From the NCBI RefSeq assembly GCF_935825525.1, contig NZ_CAKXZT010000136.1, positions 18,958 through 82,957 of the forward strand: a stretch of DNA of 64,000 bases. Reading direction: 5' to 3'. The notes beneath the pieces were generated by a model, which was given only the letters and a program-made list of their open reading frames with translations, was not told the DNA's origin and did no database searches. Of this stretch, positions 60,243 through 64,000 are shown piece by piece. Source of the stretch: Mesorhizobium escarrei (GTDB lineage: Bacteria; Pseudomonadota; Alphaproteobacteria; Rhizobiales; Rhizobiaceae). The first letter of the stretch is position 1, and each line of letters opens with the position of its first letter. The position numbers and the translations under genes are program-made.

Positions 60243-61118
60243 ATGGACCCGCTCGATGGCATCGCGGCGTTCGCTCGCGTCGTGGACAGCGGCAGTTTCT
60301 CGGCTGCGGCTCACCGGCTCGGAATCTCCAAGTCGGCTGTCAGCGCCCATGTGCAGCGGCTCGAACAGCGCCTGGGCATTCGCCTCCTCAACCGCACCAC
60401 GCGACGGCTGTCGATGACCGAAGCGGGCGCAGCCTACTACCGCCACTGCGCGCGGATTCTCGCCGAAGCTGAAGCGGCGGGACAAGAGGCGAGCGCGCTG
60501 CAGCGCGAACCGCGCGGCACGCTTCGCATATCGGCGCCCGACAGCTTCGGCTGGATGCATGTGGCGCCGGCCGTCCCGGGGTTCCTCAGGCGCTATCCGG
60601 AGCTTTCCGTCGACATTGCCTTGAGCCCGGCGCATGTGAGCTTGGTCGACGAGGGGCTCGATCTGGCGATCCGTATCGGCGCGCTCGAGGATTCGCCGCT
60701 CGTCGTGCGCAAGCTCGCGCCATCCCGGCTCGTCGCCTGTGCTGCGCCCGCCTATCTCACCAAGCATGAAGCGCCGCGCGAGCCGGGCGACCTCGCCAAG
60801 CATAACTGCCTCTGCACCAGCCTTCTGCCTTGGGGCGACGAATGGCGCCTTGCCGGCAAAATTGGCGAGGTGCGGGTGGCCGTGGGCGGCAATTTTCGGA
60901 GCAACAATGCGGAGATGCTGCGCGTCGCGACGCTCGACGGCATCGGCATCGCCCTACTGCCGACATGGGCGGTGGCGGAGCCACTGCGCGCCGGCGCGCT
61001 GCGCCGCGTGCTTGATGGCTGGGAGCCCCAGCCAGCACGATTTATGCCGTTTATCCCAGCAACAGGCTCATGTCGATCAAGGTTCGTGCCTTCGTCGACC
61101 ACCTTGCGCGATGCATAG
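60243..61118 (+). CDS. LysR-family regulator with frameshifted C-terminus
   Basis: 291 aa as read from ATG 60243. Complete winged helix DGIAAFARVVDSGSFSAAAHRLGISKSAVSAHVQRLEQRLGIRLLNRTTRRLS and most of the effector domain to LRRVLDGWEPQPA. Then the frame shifts near 61040: the expected IYAVYPSNRLMSIKVRAFVDHL continues in the next frame to TGA 61166-61168, while the present frame ends with 26 unrelated residues at 61118. One lost base in the GCACGATTT stretch would explain it. The final strand and helix are lost, so function may be impaired. Presumed regulator of the divergent cupin gene. Confidence 0.85.
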   Translation: MDPLDGIAAFARVVDSGSFSAAAHRLGISKSAVSAHVQRLEQRLGIRLLNRTTRRLSMTEAGAAYYRHCARILAEAEAAGQEASALQREPRGTLRISAPDSFGWMHVAPAVPGFLRRYPELSVDIALSPAHVSLVDEGLDLAIRIGALEDSPLVVRKLAPSRLVACAAPAYLTKHEAPREPGDLAKHNCLCTSLLPWGDEWRLAGKIGEVRVAVGGNFRSNNAEMLRVATLDGIGIALLPTWAVAEPLRAGALRRVLDGWEPQPARFMPFIPATGSCRSRFVPSSTTLRDA

Positions 61119-61168
61119 GGCGCACGCCGTATTGGGACGAGAAGAGCGAACGGTCTTGGATCGTTTGA

Positions 61169-61420
61169 GCTACCGCAATCCATTGATCCAGCCGCGCAAC
61201 TTTCTCTCTGAATGCGCTCATCTTGCCTCAACAGGGAATTTGGGCGGAGGCTTGAAATTTCCTCGGTTTCCCACGTACTGAAGTACGCCGGCTGCGAGGT
61301 GAGTTTTTTTGGCTGCAAAAGCGTCGCTTACAGGACCATCAAACCGGCAGCCTCGCAGCGCTCAGTAGCTGAGAACGCAGGGGGGCTACGCCCTCTCACT
61401 CGCAATAGCTGGAGCATCCG
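61169..61420. other. Non-coding stretch with small hairpins
   Basis: No gene seen. It contains CGTAC-TGAA-GTACG (61274-61287) and a spaced inverted repeat CTGCGAGG (61292-61299) / CCTCGCAG (61351-61358), with a run of seven T at about 61305-61311. It could be an untranslated leader, a small RNA or a dispersed rhizobial repeat; nothing decides between these. Confidence 0.35.
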
Positions 61421-62317
61421 ATGCCGAGCCGCCGCTATGCCATCCTTGAAGCGCCGTCCTCGCTGGGTCTTACGACCGACGGCGTTGAAGCCTTGCCCGG
61501 TCGGCTGCTGGAACTGGGCCTCGCCGAACGCATCCATGCGCGCCACGCCGGGCGGCTGGCGGTCCCGCCGAAAGACCCGAAGCCTGACCCTGCCACCCTG
61601 ACGCTGAACGCCAACGCGATCGCGGCGTGGTCGCCCAAGCTCGCCGACGCCGCGGAGGAGGTGCTGGACGCAGACGAATTCCCGGTGGTGCTGGGCGGCG
61701 ACTGTACGATCTTGCTGGGTCCGATGCTCGCGCTGCGCCGGCGCGGTCGCTACGGCCTGTTCTTCATCGACGGCCACGCCGACTTCTTCCAGCCCGAGGC
61801 CGAGCCCAACAGCGAAGGCGCGTCCATGGACCTGGCCTTCGTCACCGGCTACGGGCCGACGCTGCTGACCGACCTGGAGGGCCGCCGTCCATTGGTGCGC
61901 TCCGAGGACGTCGTCGCCTTCGCATTTCGCGACCACGAGGACCAGGCCGAATACGGCAGCCAGCCTTTGCCAGCGGAGCTCACGGCCTACGATCTGCACG
62001 CCATCCGCCGCCTGGGCGTCGAAGCCGCCGCCCAAGCAGCCGTTGGCCACCTGACGCGGGCGGAACTCGACGGCTTTTTCATCCATCTCGACGCCGATTG
62101 TCTCGACGATGCGATCATGCCGGCGGTCGATTTCCGCGTACCGGGCGGGCTGTCGTGGGACGAGCTGTCGGCGGCGCTCCGCATCATCCTGGCGAGCGGA
62201 AAGGCGGTCGGGATCGAGGTCACCATCTACAATCCGCGCCTCGACGAGGACGGCAGCGCCGGACGTGGCCTCACTGATGTCCTGGCCGCAGCGCTCGGCA
62301 CAGCCGCGCCCGCTTAA
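61421..62317 (+). CDS. Arginase/agmatinase-fold protein
   Basis: 298-aa ureohydrolase-fold protein. Metal motifs: VVLGGDCTILLG where the family has GGDHS, GLFFIDGHADFF (Asp-x-His-x-Asp) and FIHLDADCLDD (Asp-x-Asp). The first Mn-ligand His is replaced by Cys, which could alter or abolish the binuclear Mn centre. Found alone before a proline-iminopeptidase-like hydrolase. Arginase, agmatinase, formimidoylglutamase or guanidino-acid hydrolase activity cannot be told apart. Confidence 0.85.
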   Translation: MPSRRYAILEAPSSLGLTTDGVEALPGRLLELGLAERIHARHAGRLAVPPKDPKPDPATLTLNANAIAAWSPKLADAAEEVLDADEFPVVLGGDCTILLGPMLALRRRGRYGLFFIDGHADFFQPEAEPNSEGASMDLAFVTGYGPTLLTDLEGRRPLVRSEDVVAFAFRDHEDQAEYGSQPLPAELTAYDLHAIRRLGVEAAAQAAVGHLTRAELDGFFIHLDADCLDDAIMPAVDFRVPGGLSWDELSAALRIILASGKAVGIEVTIYNPRLDEDGSAGRGLTDVLAAALGTAAPA

Positions 62318-62482
62318 GCGGACGGGAGCAATCTTGACCGTTGGGGCTTCGACTTCGCTGCAACACGCAATCACCTCCCCGAACGAGAATGCGCCGGGCC
62401 ACTTAGTACCGTCGGCTGCAAACAAGGCTTGGGAGGGTCCGTCATTCGGTTCCTGCCGTGCCAGGACGCGGAGCTTGGAATT

Positions 62483-63382
62483 GTGACGGCACATGCGACC
62501 ACCGAAGGATTTAGCGACTACAGGGATTACCGCACCTGGTATCGCGTAGTCGGAGATCTCAACTCGGGCAAGCTGCCTTTGGTCGTCGCTCACGGCGGGC
62601 CGGGCTGCACCCACGACTATGTCGATTCATTCAAGGAGCTTGCCGATACCGGGCGGGCCGTCATCCACTACGATCAGATCGGCAACGGCAAATCGACCCA
62701 TCTGCCCGACAAGGGCGGCGACTTCTGGACCGTCGATTTCTTTTTGGGCGAACTCGATGCGCTGCTCGCTCACATTGGCATTACCGAGCGTTACGCCCTG
62801 CTCGGCCAGTCCTGGGGCGGCATACTTTCGGCCGAACATGCAGTGCGACGCCCCACCGGGCTCAAGGCATTGATCCTGGCCAACTCGCTGGCCTCGATGG
62901 CGCTATGGGTGGAAGGCGCGCTGCAATTGCGCGCCGAGCTGCCGGCCGATGTTCGACTCGCGCTTGACCGGCACGAGGCAGCCGGGACCACCGATCACCC
63001 GGATTATGTTACGGCGACCAAGGCGTTCAATGGCCGCCACGTCTGCCGTGTCCTTCCAACGCCGCCGGAAGTAGCCCGGACATTCGCGGCAATCGACGCG
63101 GATCCGACGGTTTATCACACCATGAACGGACCCAATGAATTTCACGTCATCGGCACAATGCGGAACTGGACCATTGTCGACCGCCTGCATCTGATCGAGG
63201 CGCCGACCCTGGCGTTCCGCGGATTTTACGACGAAGCGACCGAAGCCTGCGTCCAGCCCTTTCTCGATCATATTCCCGACGTCGAAGGCATGGTCTTCCC
63301 GAATTCCAGCCATATGCCGCATGTCGAGGAGAAGGATGATTGCCTCGCCGCCGTCGGACGCTTTGTGGCCAAATACGATTGA
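62483..63382 (+). CDS. Proline iminopeptidase-like alpha/beta hydrolase
   Basis: 299 aa from GTG 62483, where homology begins; an in-frame TTG at 62429 would add 18 residues. Oxyanion HGGPGCTHDYV, nucleophile elbow GQSWGGILSAEHAV, catalytic Asp in FRGFYDEATE and His in SSHMPHVEEKDD. HYDQIGNGKS is the S33 signature. Members cleave N-terminal Pro from peptides or hydrolyse amino-acid amides (D-/L-amino acid amidase type). Confidence 0.87.
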   Translation: MTAHATTEGFSDYRDYRTWYRVVGDLNSGKLPLVVAHGGPGCTHDYVDSFKELADTGRAVIHYDQIGNGKSTHLPDKGGDFWTVDFFLGELDALLAHIGITERYALLGQSWGGILSAEHAVRRPTGLKALILANSLASMALWVEGALQLRAELPADVRLALDRHEAAGTTDHPDYVTATKAFNGRHVCRVLPTPPEVARTFAAIDADPTVYHTMNGPNEFHVIGTMRNWTIVDRLHLIEAPTLAFRGFYDEATEACVQPFLDHIPDVEGMVFPNSSHMPHVEEKDDCLAAVGRFVAKYD

Positions 63383-63430
63383 GGCAGCCTGTTTTGCGTA
63401 GGCCTGTCGGTGCAGGGCCGGCTATCCCAT

Positions 63431-64000
63431 TCATCCTGATGCGTTACGTCGTTCCTTGAGCACCTGGGCCAGGAAATCCTTGACCGAATCGAGCACCGTG
63501 TCGCGTTCGTGGGCTACCCCGGGCAGCAAATCAAAGCGTACGCGCACACCTGCTTCCTCGAACGATCGACACAGCGTCCTGAGGCGTTCCGGCCGCGTCC
63601 GCCCGGCATCGTTGGCGCCCGGCATCCAATAGGTGCTGCCCTGGGCATGGGTGATTTCCCAAGTCTCCAGGTCGGCATCGCCGACGATCATCTGGACAGG
63701 CACTTTTGCCAGCGCCGCGGCATCGAAGGTGATGCCGAACTTCTCCGGCAGATCGCGAATGCCCACCCACCAGTCCCGCGCGGGATCGAGCAAGGTCACC
63801 GAGCCCGGCGCACCGATCGACGCCGCCCATAGCCTGTCGGGATGCAGGATGGCGAAGCGGTGTGTGAAATGCCCGCCGCCGGAAAATCCGAACATGGCGA
63901 AGCGGGTCCAGTCCTGACGGTATTTCGCCACGACTTCCTCGATGATGGCGAGCAGCACCTGATCGTAGCGGATGTCGCCCTCGATCATGTATTTGTATCC
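63431..64000 (-). CDS. Alpha/beta hydrolase (PHB depolymerase/esterase-like), N-terminus beyond window
   Basis: At least 189 residues; the frame continues open to the right edge. FAMFGFSGGGHFTHRFAILHPDRLWAASIGAPG contains the nucleophile elbow GFSGGG, VQMIVGDADLETW the acid residue and LLPGVAHERD the His. An ATG at 63988 exists, but the oxyanion hole would be upstream of it, so the gene is judged partial. Convergent with the iminopeptidase-like gene. Confidence 0.82.
   Translation of the reverse strand, partial: GYKYMIEGDIRYDQVLLAIIEEVVAKYRQDWTRFAMFGFSGGGHFTHRFAILHPDRLWAASIGAPGSVTLLDPARDWWVGIRDLPEKFGITFDAAALAKVPVQMIVGDADLETWEITHAQGSTYWMPGANDAGRTRPERLRTLCRSFEEAGVRVRFDLLPGVAHERDTVLDSVKDFLAQVLKERRNASG

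Noticed and set aside
61328..62614. Minus-strand 428-codon open frame opposite the arginase-fold gene
   Set aside because: Antisense shadow over most of its length; the first ~90 residues lie in non-coding DNA but show no recognisable domain.

Overview
GC-rich (low-60s % by eye), densely packed DNA from an alphaproteobacterium, most likely a Hyphomicrobiales/Rhizobiales soil or plant-associated bacterium of the Mesorhizobium type. The reasons are codon use, ABC-transporter-rich catabolic operons, GntR/IclR/MarR/LysR regulators and ATGA start/stop overlaps throughout. This assignment is inference; no rRNA, tRNA or CRISPR was seen. The window is almost entirely accessory catabolic capacity: about five transporter-plus-pathway units joined end to end, with several decayed genes between them.

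Region 1 (1-12.5 kb): an SDR and an epimerase on the minus strand; an isochorismatase-fold hydrolase, a MarR regulator and an enamidase-like amidohydrolase on the plus strand; two PF06684 (DUF1185, 'amino acid synthesis family') proteins on the minus strand; then a complete BMP/Nup-type nucleoside ABC transporter and two nucleoside hydrolases. The two divergent promoter regions share a 14-bp motif, so the units may form one regulon for uptake and breakdown of an N-heterocyclic nucleoside or base. A (AG)17 microsatellite sits at the ribosome-binding position of one PF06684 gene.

Region 2 (12.5-16.4 kb): a decayed ArsR regulator whose 28-bp palindromic operator is intact, an SRPBCC protein, a broken AbrB/PIN toxin-antitoxin pair, a DUF1349 protein and an S10 carboxypeptidase.

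Region 3 (16.5-28.8 kb): MaoC, CoA transferase and a leaderless solute-binding-fold protein; an amidohydrolase and IclR regulator on the minus strand; then a sugar ABC transporter with an enolase-superfamily dehydratase, a rhamnose-mutarotase-type protein, a Gfo/Idh/MocA oxidoreductase and a second MaoC. It looks like catabolism of a 6-deoxyhexose or sugar acid. 28.9-32 kb holds a beta-propeller protein, an HTH regulator, DUF899 and a small membrane protein.

Region 4 (32-48.9 kb): an Ehu-type (ectoine/hydroxyectoine-like) ABC transporter with a GntR regulator faces two DoeA/creatinase-type M24 enzymes and heterotetrameric sarcosine oxidase soxBDAG. A minus-strand operon follows: SDR, 3-hydroxyacyl-CoA-dehydrogenase-like protein, BKACE, an SMP-30 stub, acyl-CoA dehydrogenase and an aminoglycoside-phosphotransferase-fold protein, consistent with carnitine-like or beta-keto acid catabolism.

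Region 5 (49-64 kb): a cupredoxin, then a GntR-controlled operon with a third PF06684 protein, a fused alpha/beta-hydrolase/flavin-reductase, a luciferase-like monooxygenase, an aldehyde dehydrogenase and a PotABCD-like transporter. This looks like a two-component flavin monooxygenase pathway for an unidentified, probably nitrogenous, compound. A cupin, a frameshifted LysR, an arginase-fold protein and two hydrolases close the window. The recurrence of PF06684 proteins beside C-N bond chemistry (regions 1 and 5) is the best lead to an undescribed system.
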